Of a DNA stretch of 64,000 bases, positions 52,442 to 61,633 are shown one piece after another. The translations under genes and the position numbers were made by a program. The DNA comes from Neorhizobium galegae (lineage in GTDB: Bacteria > Pseudomonadota > Alphaproteobacteria > Rhizobiales > Rhizobiaceae): positions 496,001 to 560,000 of the forward strand of contig NZ_CP090096.1 in the NCBI RefSeq assembly GCF_021391675.1. Direction: 5' to 3'. The notes beneath the pieces are model-generated. The model searched no databases and was not told the DNA's origin. It was given only the letters and a program-made list of their open reading frames with translations. Position 1 is the first letter of the stretch. The number at the start of each line of letters is the position of its first letter.

Positions 52442-53250
52442 ACGATCAGATCCTTGTCGATTGCCGCAACGTCAACGTCCATTTCGGCGCCCACCATGTC
52501 CTGAAGCACGTCAATCTCACCATCCGCCCCGGTGAAACCGTCGGGCTGGTGGGAGAGAGCGGGTCGGGCAAGACGACGCTCGGGCGCGCCATTCTCGGCA
52601 TCGGCCCGGTCAGCTCCGGCGAGATATGGTTCGACGGCGAGAATATCGCCGGGGTACCGCCCCGCGCGCGCAAAGGCCAGGCGGCCATCCAGGCGGTCTT
52701 CCAGGACCCCTATAGCTCCCTCAACCCGTCGATGACGATCGAGGACATCCTGACGGAGCCTATTGTCGCGCGTCGCCTCGCCTCGCGTACGGATGCCTCC
52801 CGGCAGGTCCGCAAGCTGCTCGATCAGGTCGCCCTGCCAAGCGACGCGGCGGAACGGTTTGCCCGCGAGTTTTCCGGCGGCCAGCGTCAGCGCATAGCCA
52901 TTGCCCGGGCGCTGGCGCTGTCTCCGCGCCTCATCGTCTGCGATGAACCGGTCTCCGCACTCGATCTTTCCACTCAGTCCCGCGTCATGGATCTGTTCAT
53001 CGAGATCCAGGAGCGGACGGGCGTCGCCTATCTCTTCGTGTCCCACGATCTGGCTGCGGTGCGTCACATCTCGCATCGCGTCGCGGTGATGCGCTTCGGC
53101 GAGATCGTTGAATTCGGAGAATGCGATCAGGTGACGGCGCGCCCCGCTCACGACTACACGAAGCGCCTGCTTCTCGCCGCGCCCGTCGCCGATCCCGCAA
53201 GGCAGGCGGAACGGCGCGCCGCGTTTCGCGCCCTCGAAATGACGGCCTAA
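52438..53250 (+). CDS. Dpp-type ABC transporter ATP-binding protein (DppF)
   Basis: The 270-residue second motor subunit shows Walker A GESGSGKTT, Q-loop VFQDPYSSLNPSM, signature FSGGQRQR, Walker B IVCDEPVSALD and switch His FVSHDLAAV. It overlaps the fused permease-ATPase gene by 4 bases and precedes the second sulfatase by 3 bases, so import and desulfation genes are one operon. Confidence 0.94.
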   Translation: MNDQILVDCRNVNVHFGAHHVLKHVNLTIRPGETVGLVGESGSGKTTLGRAILGIGPVSSGEIWFDGENIAGVPPRARKGQAAIQAVFQDPYSSLNPSMTIEDILTEPIVARRLASRTDASRQVRKLLDQVALPSDAAERFAREFSGGQRQRIAIARALALSPRLIVCDEPVSALDLSTQSRVMDLFIEIQERTGVAYLFVSHDLAAVRHISHRVAVMRFGEIVEFGECDQVTARPAHDYTKRLLLAAPVADPARQAERRAAFRALEMTA

Positions 53251-53253
53251 ACC

Positions 53254-55014
53254 ATGCGCGCCATCGTCCTGATGTTCGACAGCCTCAACCGTCGTCTTCT
53301 GCCGCCCTATGGCGACAGGACCGCGCATGCGCCGAATTTCGGGCGGCTTGCAGAAAAGACGGCCACGTTCGACCGCTGTTATGCCGGTTCCATGCCTTGC
53401 ATGCCGGCGCGGCGCGAAATGCATACCGGCCGGTACAACTTTCTTCACCGGTCGTGGTCGCCAATCGAGCCGTTCGATGACAGCGTGCCGGAATTGCTGA
53501 GAAACGCCGGGATCTACACCCACCTCGTCACCGACCATCAGCATTATTGGGAGGATGGGGGGGCGACTTATCACACGCGCTTTTCTTCGCACGAGTTCTT
53601 TCGCGGCCAGGAAGGCGACCTCTGGAAAGGCATTGTCGAAGGCGTGGATCGAACGCGTCTCGTCGACTTCCTCTACCAGATGAAGCGGCACGACCCCATC
53701 AACCGGACCTATCTCAGGGACGAGCGTGACCACCCGCAAACCCGGACATTCGATGCCGGCCTGCAATTCATCGAGACCAATGCCGGCCAGGACGATTGGA
53801 TGCTGCAGCTCGAGACCTTCGATCCGCACGAGCCGTTTTTCAGCTATGCCGAATATCACGCGCTCTATCCCGATACCGGCGAGGATTTCGACTGGCCGCC
53901 CTATGATCGCGTCACCGAGGCGGAAGAACGGGTTCTCCAGGCGCGGCATCGCTATCTGGCGCTGCTTTCGATGTGCGACCGCAATCTCGGCCGGCTGCTC
54001 GACATGATGGACGAGAAGAGCATGTGGGACGATACGATGCTGATCGTCTGCACGGACCATGGCTATATGCTCGGCGAAAGGGGCTGGTGGGGCAAGTCCG
54101 TCATGCCGTGGTACGACGAGACGATCCACACGCCCTTCTTCATCTGGGATCCGCGGGCCAAGGTTGCCGGCGAACGGCGTTCAGCGCTCGTTCAGACCAT
54201 AGACATAGCGCCGACGCTTCTCGACCTCTTCGGCCTCCGGCCGACGCCTGATATGCAGGGAAAACCGCTTCTCGAGACGGTCAGGAACGATGCTCCGGTC
54301 CGCACGGCCGGGCTGTTCGGGAATTTCGGGGGGCACGTGTGTGTCACCGATGGCCGTTACGTCTACATGCGTTGCTGCGCCGCCGAGGACAACTCGCCGC
54401 TCCATGAATATACGCTGATGCCGACCCACATGCGCGCGCGCTTCTCCCCGGACGAACTGTCGAAGGCGGAGCTCGCGCAGCCTTTCTCTTTCACCAAAGG
54501 GGCTCCTGTCCTGCGCATACCGGGATGGACGATCCGTGGACCCTGGGTTTTCGGGACGCTGCTCTACGATCTTGAGACGGATCCCGAGCAGAAAAATCCG
54601 CTCCGAGACGATAGAATTGAATTGCGGATGGCCGAGCTGCTCGTCGATCTGATGCGTGCCTCCGATGCGCCCTCCGATCAGTTCGAGCGGCTGGGCCTTC
54701 CGGAAACGGGACCGGTGCGCGACGAACACCTGCTCGTCGAAAGACAATGGGCGCAGGTCGTTTCCGGCCAGCGCAGTGTGGCGCGGGCGAGTGATTTTGC
54801 GCAAGGAGCTCGGGTGGCGAATATCCCGATCGCGAAGCTCATGGCCGACGAAACGACGCGCCGCATCCTGCTCGCGGAGCTTCCTCGTCTTGCGGACAAG
54901 CCGCTGCCCGCCCCGCTCGCCGCAAAGACGCTCGTGCAGGCCGCAACGGCTTGGCCGGAACTGGACCGGGAAAAGCTCGAGGCGCTTGAGCGCGCGCTCA
55001 CCGAGCAGGTTTGA
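53254..55014 (+). CDS. Type I sulfatase-like enzyme (CMPAR)
   Basis: The 586-residue alkaline-phosphatase-fold enzyme has the motif SMPCMPARREMHTGR: Cys49 in a CxPxR context, which a formylglycine-generating enzyme can convert even though Ser of CxPSR is replaced by Ala. VCTDHGYMLGERGWWGKSVM is the downstream metal-site segment. No signal peptide is present. It lies directly behind the importer and before the GH3 gene, so it should remove sulfate from imported sugars. An arylsulfatase or phosphonate/phosphodiester hydrolase is an alternative. Confidence 0.88.
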   Translation: MRAIVLMFDSLNRRLLPPYGDRTAHAPNFGRLAEKTATFDRCYAGSMPCMPARREMHTGRYNFLHRSWSPIEPFDDSVPELLRNAGIYTHLVTDHQHYWEDGGATYHTRFSSHEFFRGQEGDLWKGIVEGVDRTRLVDFLYQMKRHDPINRTYLRDERDHPQTRTFDAGLQFIETNAGQDDWMLQLETFDPHEPFFSYAEYHALYPDTGEDFDWPPYDRVTEAEERVLQARHRYLALLSMCDRNLGRLLDMMDEKSMWDDTMLIVCTDHGYMLGERGWWGKSVMPWYDETIHTPFFIWDPRAKVAGERRSALVQTIDIAPTLLDLFGLRPTPDMQGKPLLETVRNDAPVRTAGLFGNFGGHVCVTDGRYVYMRCCAAEDNSPLHEYTLMPTHMRARFSPDELSKAELAQPFSFTKGAPVLRIPGWTIRGPWVFGTLLYDLETDPEQKNPLRDDRIELRMAELLVDLMRASDAPSDQFERLGLPETGPVRDEHLLVERQWAQVVSGQRSVARASDFAQGARVANIPIAKLMADETTRRILLAELPRLADKPLPAPLAAKTLVQAATAWPELDREKLEALERALTEQV

Positions 55015-55026
55015 ACGGAGGGATCG

Positions 55027-56688
55027 ATGCCATCGACACTGGATCATCTGACGAAATCGCCCTTCAATCTCGATCGCGAAGCCCTCGACTGGGTGACTCG
55101 GACGTTCCAGGCCCTGGACGATACCGCGCGCGCCGCCCAGCTTTTTAATCTCAATTCGCGCGGGGACGACCGCGAGACGGAGATCGTCCGCCTCGGCGAG
55201 CTGCAGCCGGGTGGCATCACCCGTTATTTCGGCGCCGACGGCACGGGGGAACGCGCGCATATGGCAGCGATCCAAGCCAGGGCCGGGGTCCCCCTGCTCG
55301 TTTCCGCCGATCTCGAAGGCTCACGCATGAGCCTCCCCTTCGGCACGGCCGTTCCCAATCCACTGGCCCTGGCCGCCGTCGATGATGTCGAGCTGTCGGA
55401 GGCGATCTCCGACCTGATGGCGCGCGAAGCCCGCTCCGTCGGGATCAACTGGTCATTCACGCCGGTGCTGGATATCAATGCGGCCTTTCGCAGCCCGATC
55501 GTGGCGACCCGCGGATATGGCTCGGATCCGGCGCTGATCGAACGTCACGCACTTGCGCAGATGCGCGTCTTCCAGCGCCTCGGCCTTGCCGCAACCGTGA
55601 AGCATTGGCCGGGCGAAGGGTATGACGAACGTGACCAGCACCTCGTCACCACCATCAATCCCCTATCGATGGAAGAATGGCGAGCCACCTTCGGCCTGCT
55701 CTACAAGGCGGCCATCGATCAGGGGGTCAAGTCGGTTATGTCGGCGCATATCGCGCTGCCGGCCTATGTCCTGGAACGCGATCCGGATGCAGGCGAAGAA
55801 GCCTATCTGCCGGCTTCGGTCTCTGCGCCCCTCAATGCAGCACTGCTGCGGGGCGAACTCGGCTTCAACGGCCTGATCGTCTCCGACGCCAGCGAGATGG
55901 CCGGCCTTTCGGGGGTAATGCCGGCGCATGACGCGAAGATCGAGATTATCGCGAGTGGCTGCGATATGGTTCTTTTCTCCTCCAGACCGGAGGCGGAAAT
56001 CGCGGCTGTGCGTGACGCCGCCCATTCCGGGCGCATTCCGGCGGAGCGTTTCCACGACGCGGTCACACGCGTCCTCGCCCTCAAGGCGTCGCTCGGCCTG
56101 CATCGCAGCGTCGAGATGCCCATCCATGCCGGTGCGGCTCCCGCCCAAAAGCTCGCCCACGAAGCCTTCGCTCGCGCGCCCACACTGGTGAAGGACAGGA
56201 ATGCCACGCTGCCGCTCGATCGCGAAAAGCATCGCCGCATCCTTGTCGTTTCCGGCGGGATCGTCGAGCCGATGCAGAATGCGAGGCTGGATTTCAAGCT
56301 GCCGGACATGCTGGCTGCCGAGGGCTTCGAGGTGACCCTCCATCCCTATGGCACGCCGCTCGATACGGACGGGCACGACCTCGTCCTCTACCTGTTCGGC
56401 GAGGAGACGCTTCTGACGCGCGGGCGTATTTTTCTGGACTGGCGCGCACTTCATGGAGATTTCAGGGCCGCCATGAAACGGCCGTGGACGAGCCTGCCGA
56501 CGGTGATGATTTCCTTCGGCTTTCCCTATTATCTCTACGACGCCCCCCGGGTGCCGACCTATATAAACGCCTATTCCACCCACGAGGCGATGCAGGCCGC
56601 TGTGGTGGATGCGCTGATGGGGCGGAGGCCGTGGAATCGCAACAGTCCCGTCGATCCCTTCGCCGGAGCGCCTGACGCGCGATACTGA
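55027..56688 (+). CDS. GH3-family hydrolase, NagZ-like (putative exo-beta-N-acetylhexosaminidase)
   Basis: The 553-residue cytoplasmic enzyme has the GH3 core: LVSADLEGSRMSLPFGTAVP, VKHWPGEG (residues 191-198) and LIVSDASEM with the nucleophile Asp287. Right after the KHWPGEG loop comes DERDQHL, whose D-x-H (Asp203, His205) is the acid/base dyad typical of NagZ-type N-acetylglucosaminidases. This points to an N-acetylhexosamine. The C-terminal ~200 residues form the second GH3 domain. It follows the sulfatase by 12 bases (GGAGG before ATG), so removal of sulfate followed by cleavage is likely. Confidence 0.82.
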   Translation: MPSTLDHLTKSPFNLDREALDWVTRTFQALDDTARAAQLFNLNSRGDDRETEIVRLGELQPGGITRYFGADGTGERAHMAAIQARAGVPLLVSADLEGSRMSLPFGTAVPNPLALAAVDDVELSEAISDLMAREARSVGINWSFTPVLDINAAFRSPIVATRGYGSDPALIERHALAQMRVFQRLGLAATVKHWPGEGYDERDQHLVTTINPLSMEEWRATFGLLYKAAIDQGVKSVMSAHIALPAYVLERDPDAGEEAYLPASVSAPLNAALLRGELGFNGLIVSDASEMAGLSGVMPAHDAKIEIIASGCDMVLFSSRPEAEIAAVRDAAHSGRIPAERFHDAVTRVLALKASLGLHRSVEMPIHAGAAPAQKLAHEAFARAPTLVKDRNATLPLDREKHRRILVVSGGIVEPMQNARLDFKLPDMLAAEGFEVTLHPYGTPLDTDGHDLVLYLFGEETLLTRGRIFLDWRALHGDFRAAMKRPWTSLPTVMISFGFPYYLYDAPRVPTYINAYSTHEAMQAAVVDALMGRRPWNRNSPVDPFAGAPDARY

Positions 56689-56748
56689 TCGCCTCCGGCA
56701 AAGGCATGCGGAGCTCTTCGGTCGATCCGACTGAGGCGCCACCTGCGA

Positions 56749-57702
56749 TCAAGCGCCATTATCCTTTCCAGGTACGACATCATAGGCAACCCGGAAGCCT
56801 GTATTGCTCGAGGCGCTGTCCGGGGAAAGGCCCATTCGCGCTGCGATCCGGTACCGATAGCAGTAACTTTTGTGGCAGAGGAACGAACCGCCCTTCAGCA
56901 CCTTGTCGGAAAAGCGCCTGGCATGCTCGTTCCGCGCCTTCGCCTGTTTCGACAGTGAGCGCACCTTGAAAGGATCGGCGGTCCATTCCCAGACATTGCC
57001 GGCGAGATTGTAGAAACCAGCCTCATTCGGGGCGAAGCTGCGCGCCGGCGCGGTGCCGAAATATCCGTCCCGCAGCGTGTTGGTGTCGGGAAAGCGGCCC
57101 TGCCAGATATTGCAGAAGATCGCCTCGTCGCTCGGCTCCTCCTCGCCCCAGGGATACCGCCGGCGGCGGTTTCCGCCGCGCGCGGCATGCTCCCATTCCG
57201 CTTCCGTCGGCAGGCGGCCGCCGACCCATTGCGCGAATGCGAGCGCGTCGTTCCAGGAGACGTGGGTGACCGGATGGTCAAGCCGATTGTCGATCGAACT
57301 GTCCCGACCTTCCGGCTGACGCCACGTGGCATCGTCGATGCGCGTCCACCACGGGGTACCGACGACACCACCCGTCGCAAGGCTGATGTCATCGAGCAGC
57401 GGCGCGAACACGGCGGAAGAGCCGAAGCGTTCCGATTCCGTCACATACCCGGTCGCTTCGACGAATTCGGCAAACCGGCCGATCGTGACCGTCTCGGCCT
57501 CGAGGTGAAAATCCTGCAGCGAGACCTTGCGCTCCGGCCCCTCGCCATCGGCGGAAATCACCGGATCATGGGTTCCGACGAACGTGTCGCCACCCTTGAC
57601 GGCAATCGTTGCCCCCCGGAGGCCGCGAGAGATCGTGTTTGCAGGTGTGTCGAATATTCCCTGGCCCGTTTCCCGTCTCGATCCTGAACAGCATTCACTC
57701 AT
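56749..57702 (-). CDS. Formylglycine-generating enzyme family protein (SUMF1-like)
   Basis: The 317-residue protein has the FGE fold signatures GGRLPTEAEWEHAARGG, YNLAGNVWEWTAD and the catalytic segment KGGSFLCHKSYCYRYRIAAR, in which the two Cys (LC-HKSY-C) match the active-site pair of authentic FGE. It converts the Cys of CxPxR sulfatases to formylglycine. Its presence beside two such sulfatases shows that the locus is self-sufficient for sulfatase maturation. It converges on GH3 with ~60 bases between and is transcribed from a separate promoter. The start has only a weak GGGA upstream. Confidence 0.92.
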   Translation of the reverse strand: MSECCSGSRRETGQGIFDTPANTISRGLRGATIAVKGGDTFVGTHDPVISADGEGPERKVSLQDFHLEAETVTIGRFAEFVEATGYVTESERFGSSAVFAPLLDDISLATGGVVGTPWWTRIDDATWRQPEGRDSSIDNRLDHPVTHVSWNDALAFAQWVGGRLPTEAEWEHAARGGNRRRRYPWGEEEPSDEAIFCNIWQGRFPDTNTLRDGYFGTAPARSFAPNEAGFYNLAGNVWEWTADPFKVRSLSKQAKARNEHARRFSDKVLKGGSFLCHKSYCYRYRIAARMGLSPDSASSNTGFRVAYDVVPGKDNGA

Positions 57703-58222
57703 CGCGTTTTCCCGATAGGCCTTTATTCTTTCTACGGACTCAGACGGCAGCCCATCGTCCCCATCGACGGCTTCGCCTTGGCAAATGTATTAACGCCCGA
57801 TCGCGGGAATGCCAAAAGCAATCGGACGACAAACGCTGGAAACGCGCGCATCCTCTCGACATTGTGCACCTGCTCTTCGCACTTGCGAACGGCACCACAA
57901 AACCAACATCATTTCCGGCCAACTAGATCGTCGGCGGTCTGCAGCCTTGGCCAAGGCTGCCGGATCGCGCCGTCGGACGAGACGATCGACCGGTTCGGTC
58001 ATTGAGAATGCGGGCTAAGCTACTAGGGGAAAAATTGCATGGAGAGATCGATGACCGAAGTGTCCAGCAGATAGGCCCGCCCATTTTAATGCGGCAAGGA
58101 GATCTCACGCATCATGGGCGCGGAGCCTGCGGCTTGAAAAGGAGCCGAAACTCCGCGAAAGAGGGTAGCTACGGAATGATGTCGTTCACGTACGATCGGT
58201 ATTTGTCTCGAAGAGGTCGGTC
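57703..58222. other. Intergenic region between FGE and the polysaccharide genes
   Basis: No gene is supported in these 520 bases. It contains a perfect 20-bp palindrome at 57941-57960 and lower-quality sequence toward the flippase start. It separates the sulfated-sugar locus from the surface polysaccharide genes. Confidence 0.5.
57941..57960. repeat. Perfect 20-bp palindrome
   Basis: GCAGCCTTGGCCAAGGCTGC reads the same on both strands, with no loop. It lies 260 bases upstream of the flippase gene and could be a dyad binding site or a cruciform element. Confidence 0.6.
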
Positions 58223-59704
58223 ATGAGCATCGCTGACCGCCTGGTAACCGGAAGTCTCTGGGTCTCCTTCTCGAGGATCATCGTCAATGGATTGTCGACC
58301 CTCAGTACCATCATCCTGGCCTGGTATCTGCTGCCGTCGGATTTTGGCCTCGTAGCGCTCGCGACGACCATGCTCGCCATCGTGACGACGATAACCGAGC
58401 TTTCGTTGAACGAAGCGCTTATCCGTCACGAGGCTCCGGGGGAGTCCCATTTCAGCGCCGCATGGACACTGGCTGCGACCCGCGGCCTGATATTATGCGC
58501 TTTATTCGCCGCACTCGCCTATCCGGCGGCCCTCATCTACGACGAGCCGCGCCTTTTCGGCGTCCTCCTTGTCCTGAGCCTTAGCCTCCTCATCAACGGG
58601 TTCGCAAATCCGCGAAGGATCATGCTCCAGCGGGAGCTGATTTTCTGGCAGGAGTTCGTGCTGAACGTGGCCCAGAAGATTGCCGGATTTGTGGCAACCG
58701 TCGCCATCGCCGTCATCTATCAAACCTATTGGGCGCTGGTGGTCGGCACGTTGGTGATGCAGATCACCAATGTCGTGGCGTCCTATTTCATCCTGCCGTT
58801 CCGTCCCCGGATCACCTTCTCCCATATGCGCGAATTCTTTTCGTTTTCGATCTGGATTACCGCCGGGCAGATCGTCAACACGCTCAATTGGCGTTTCGAC
58901 TACCTGCTCATCGGCAAGCTGCTGACCGGCTCTGCCCTGGGATATTATTCGCTGGGAGGGCAGCTGGCGATGACGCCCACGCGCGAGGCGACCGCGCCGC
59001 TGACCGCCACCATCTATCCCGCTTTTGCCAATGTCCGCCACGATCCCGCGCGTCTTGCCGCAGCCTATCAGCGAACGCAGGCATTGCTGACGGCGGTCGC
59101 GTTGCCCGCCGGGATAGGGATGGCGGTCATCGCAGATCCCCTGGTCAGGCTCGTGCTTGGCGAAAAGTGGCTTCCGGTGATTTTCATCATCCAGGCGCTG
59201 GCCTCTGTTTATGCGCTGCAGACTTTGGGATCTCTCAATCAGCCTCTCGGCATGGCGCTGGGGCAAACCCGGACCCTGTTCATCCGCGACGCGCAGATGC
59301 TTCTCGTCCGGATTCCGGTGATTACGATCGGCCTGGTGTTCTGGGGGCTTCCGGGGCTGATATTCAGCCGTGTGCTTACCGGCCTCTTCAGCGCTTTCGT
59401 GAACATGATCATCGTGAAGCGCTTCATAAGCGTTTCGGTCTCCGCACAGCTATGGGCAAATTTCAGAGCGCTTGCCAGCTCGGCCGTCATGGCGGCCGGC
59501 GTCTCGCTTGCCGATCGCTACATGGGCATCGAGACCACGCATACCGGGCTTGTCCTCCAGCTTGCCGCCCTTATCTGCCTTGGAGGCGTTCTCTACTGCG
59601 GCTCCAGCATCTTTCTCTGGCTGGTTATGGATCGTCCGAACGGTCCGGAGACTGAAGTCAGAAAGATCGCCGCCAAGGTCTTGTCCAAAGTCAGCCACGC
59701 CTGA
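58223..59704 (+). CDS. Oligosaccharide flippase / lipopolysaccharide biosynthesis protein
   Basis: The 493-residue inner-membrane protein has many hydrophobic helices (MSIADRLVTGSLWVSFSRII at the start, several pairs along its length) of the MOP-type polysaccharide exporter (Wzx/ExoT-like) family, and the RREL-containing FANPRRIMLQRELIFWQE loop. It would move lipid-linked glycan units across the inner membrane for a surface polysaccharide. AGAGG precedes ATG 58223. A pyruvyltransferase-like gene follows by 41 bases. Confidence 0.88.
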   Translation: MSIADRLVTGSLWVSFSRIIVNGLSTLSTIILAWYLLPSDFGLVALATTMLAIVTTITELSLNEALIRHEAPGESHFSAAWTLAATRGLILCALFAALAYPAALIYDEPRLFGVLLVLSLSLLINGFANPRRIMLQRELIFWQEFVLNVAQKIAGFVATVAIAVIYQTYWALVVGTLVMQITNVVASYFILPFRPRITFSHMREFFSFSIWITAGQIVNTLNWRFDYLLIGKLLTGSALGYYSLGGQLAMTPTREATAPLTATIYPAFANVRHDPARLAAAYQRTQALLTAVALPAGIGMAVIADPLVRLVLGEKWLPVIFIIQALASVYALQTLGSLNQPLGMALGQTRTLFIRDAQMLLVRIPVITIGLVFWGLPGLIFSRVLTGLFSAFVNMIIVKRFISVSVSAQLWANFRALASSAVMAAGVSLADRYMGIETTHTGLVLQLAALICLGGVLYCGSSIFLWLVMDRPNGPETEVRKIAAKVLSKVSHA

Positions 59705-59745
59705 TCGCGGGGCTTGTTCTTCTAAACTTTTGAAAGAGAGGCATA

Positions 59746-60744
59746 ATGTCAGGTGCTCAGCAATCCGAACTTATCACCAAGCTTCAGGACAGGACCCACG
59801 ATTGCCTTAAGGAGTTCATCCGGCCTGATGAACCGATAGCGATACTGGACTTTCCCGACATCAGGAATTGCGGAGATTCCGCGATCTGGCTGGGAGAGAT
59901 GGCCTATTTGCAGCAGCGGTATGCAAAGCGGCCTTCCTACGTCTGCACGACCGATGATTTTTCACCGGATGAACTCAAGAGCTCTGCCCCGAACGGCCCG
60001 ATCTTCATCCATGGGGGTGGCAATTTCGGCGATATATGGGTCTTTCACCAGGATTTCCGGGAGCGCGTGATGGAGCTGTTTCCCGACCGGCAGATCGTCC
60101 AGTTTCCGCAATCGATTCACTACAAGTCCGCAGAACGGCTGGAGCAGAGCAAGCGCGCGATCGGCAAGCACAAGAATTTCGTGCTCCTGGTGCGCGATGA
60201 GGAGTCGTTTCAGTTCGCCAAGGAAAATTTCGATTGCCAGGTCTATCTGTGCCCGGACATGGCCTTCTGCATCGGCAAGATAGAGCCGGCCGCGCCGGAA
60301 TTTCCGGTCCTCGCAATGCTCCGCCAGGACAAGGAGCAGGTCGGAACGGTCGACTTTTCCGCCTATCCGGACATCCCCAAGGAAGACTGGATTACCGAGA
60401 GCCGATCGAAGGTGCGCGTTGCAAAAGCGCTCGGGGCGGCCTCGGCACTGCTGCATCTCACCCCTTCTGAAATGCGGCTGCGCAAACTGGATGCCGCGGC
60501 CAACAACCGTTTCCAGCGCGGCATAAGCCAGATTTCCCGCGGCAAGGCGATCGTGACCGACCGGCTGCATGTGCATATCTGCTCGCTTCTCATCGGACGC
60601 AGCCATGCGGTGCTCGACAACAATTACGGAAAGATCCGCCGATTCATGAACGCCTTTTCAGGAGGCACCGATCTCTCCTACAAGGCGACTTCGCTCGACG
60701 ACGGCATCAGATGGGCAAGAGAGCAGGCGGGTGTCGCGGCATGA
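59746..60744 (+). CDS. Polysaccharide pyruvyltransferase family protein
   Basis: The 332-residue cytoplasmic enzyme has the family marks FIHGGGNFGDIWVFHQDF, ILDFPDIRNCGDSAIWLGEM and the C-terminal IVTDRLHVHICSLLIGRSHA, with KAIVTDRLH the putative active-site stretch. It adds a ketal pyruvate to a sugar of the exported glycan (ExoV-like). It is in an operon with the flippase and a glycosyltransferase. Confidence 0.85.
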   Translation: MSGAQQSELITKLQDRTHDCLKEFIRPDEPIAILDFPDIRNCGDSAIWLGEMAYLQQRYAKRPSYVCTTDDFSPDELKSSAPNGPIFIHGGGNFGDIWVFHQDFRERVMELFPDRQIVQFPQSIHYKSAERLEQSKRAIGKHKNFVLLVRDEESFQFAKENFDCQVYLCPDMAFCIGKIEPAAPEFPVLAMLRQDKEQVGTVDFSAYPDIPKEDWITESRSKVRVAKALGAASALLHLTPSEMRLRKLDAAANNRFQRGISQISRGKAIVTDRLHVHICSLLIGRSHAVLDNNYGKIRRFMNAFSGGTDLSYKATSLDDGIRWAREQAGVAA

Positions 60745-60775
60745 CGCTGCCTGAGATCAACGACCGGAGGCTGTT

Positions 60776-61597
60776 ATGAGTGTTGTGACCTTCATCATCC
60801 CTGTACGGCATCAGGACAACGCGCGCGACTGGGGCATCCTGAAGCGAAACCTGACGCAGACCGTGGCGTCCATCGCGAACCAGACCAATCCTGACTGGCG
60901 GGGTGTGATCGTCGCCAACAGGGGTGCCGATCTTCCTGTCCTGCCGGAGAAGTTCTCGGTGGCTTGGGTGGACTTTCCGCCGAACGACATCCACGATCGG
61001 GGCGATGCGACGGAAGAGGATTTTCTCGATTCATTCCGCGCCGACAAAGGCCGCCGCGTGCTTGCCGGCATGCTGACTGCCCGCGATTGCCGCTTCTTCA
61101 TGATCGTCGACGATGACGATTTCGTCAGCGCCCGAATTACCGAATATGCCGCCCGGAACCCGAACGAGAACGGCTGGACGATCGACAAGGGCTATATCTG
61201 GGACGATGGCGGCAGCATTCTGTTGTGCCGCGACCAGTTCAACCACTATTGCGGAACGTCGCTGATCATTCGTTCGGACCTCTACGGACTGCCGGCAAAG
61301 GCGGAAGACGTTTCCCTCCCATGGATCAAGGACATGCTTGGCAGCCACGTCCGCATAGAATCCATTCTGGCCGAACGCGGTACGCCCCTGAACGCGCTGC
61401 CGTTCAGGGGGGCGGTCTACCGTGTCGCCCACAAGGGATCGCACAGCAAGGCGCCGAGCCTGATCCATATGTATTTCCTGAACAGGAACGTTCTGAAGCG
61501 GCCTGTCCGGGTTCTCAAGAATTTGACGAAGCTCCGACCGCTGTCGGCGGGATACAGAAAAGAGTTTTTCGGGCTTTCCGCCGCAAAGACGGAGTAG
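60776..61597 (+). CDS. Glycosyltransferase, GT-A type
   Basis: The 273-residue protein has a GT-A start (MSVVTFIIPVRHQDNARDWG) and the metal-binding acidic motif FMIVDDDDFVSARIT near residue 107, typical of nucleotide-sugar transferases. The acceptor is unknown; it probably builds the same surface glycan as the flippase. It ends about 40 bases before the convergent autotransporter. Confidence 0.82.
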   Translation: MSVVTFIIPVRHQDNARDWGILKRNLTQTVASIANQTNPDWRGVIVANRGADLPVLPEKFSVAWVDFPPNDIHDRGDATEEDFLDSFRADKGRRVLAGMLTARDCRFFMIVDDDDFVSARITEYAARNPNENGWTIDKGYIWDDGGSILLCRDQFNHYCGTSLIIRSDLYGLPAKAEDVSLPWIKDMLGSHVRIESILAERGTPLNALPFRGAVYRVAHKGSHSKAPSLIHMYFLNRNVLKRPVRVLKNLTKLRPLSAGYRKEFFGLSAAKTE

Positions 61598-61603
61598 ATA
61601 TCG

Positions 61604-61627
61604 CGGCGCCCCGGTCGACGGGCGCCG
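61604..61627. terminator. Hairpin between glycosyltransferase and autotransporter genes
   Basis: CGGCGCCC pairs with GGGCGCCG around an 8-base loop, between two convergent stops (61597 and 61634). There is no T run, so bidirectional termination is inferred from position only. Confidence 0.5.
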
Positions 61628-61633
61628 GTCTCG

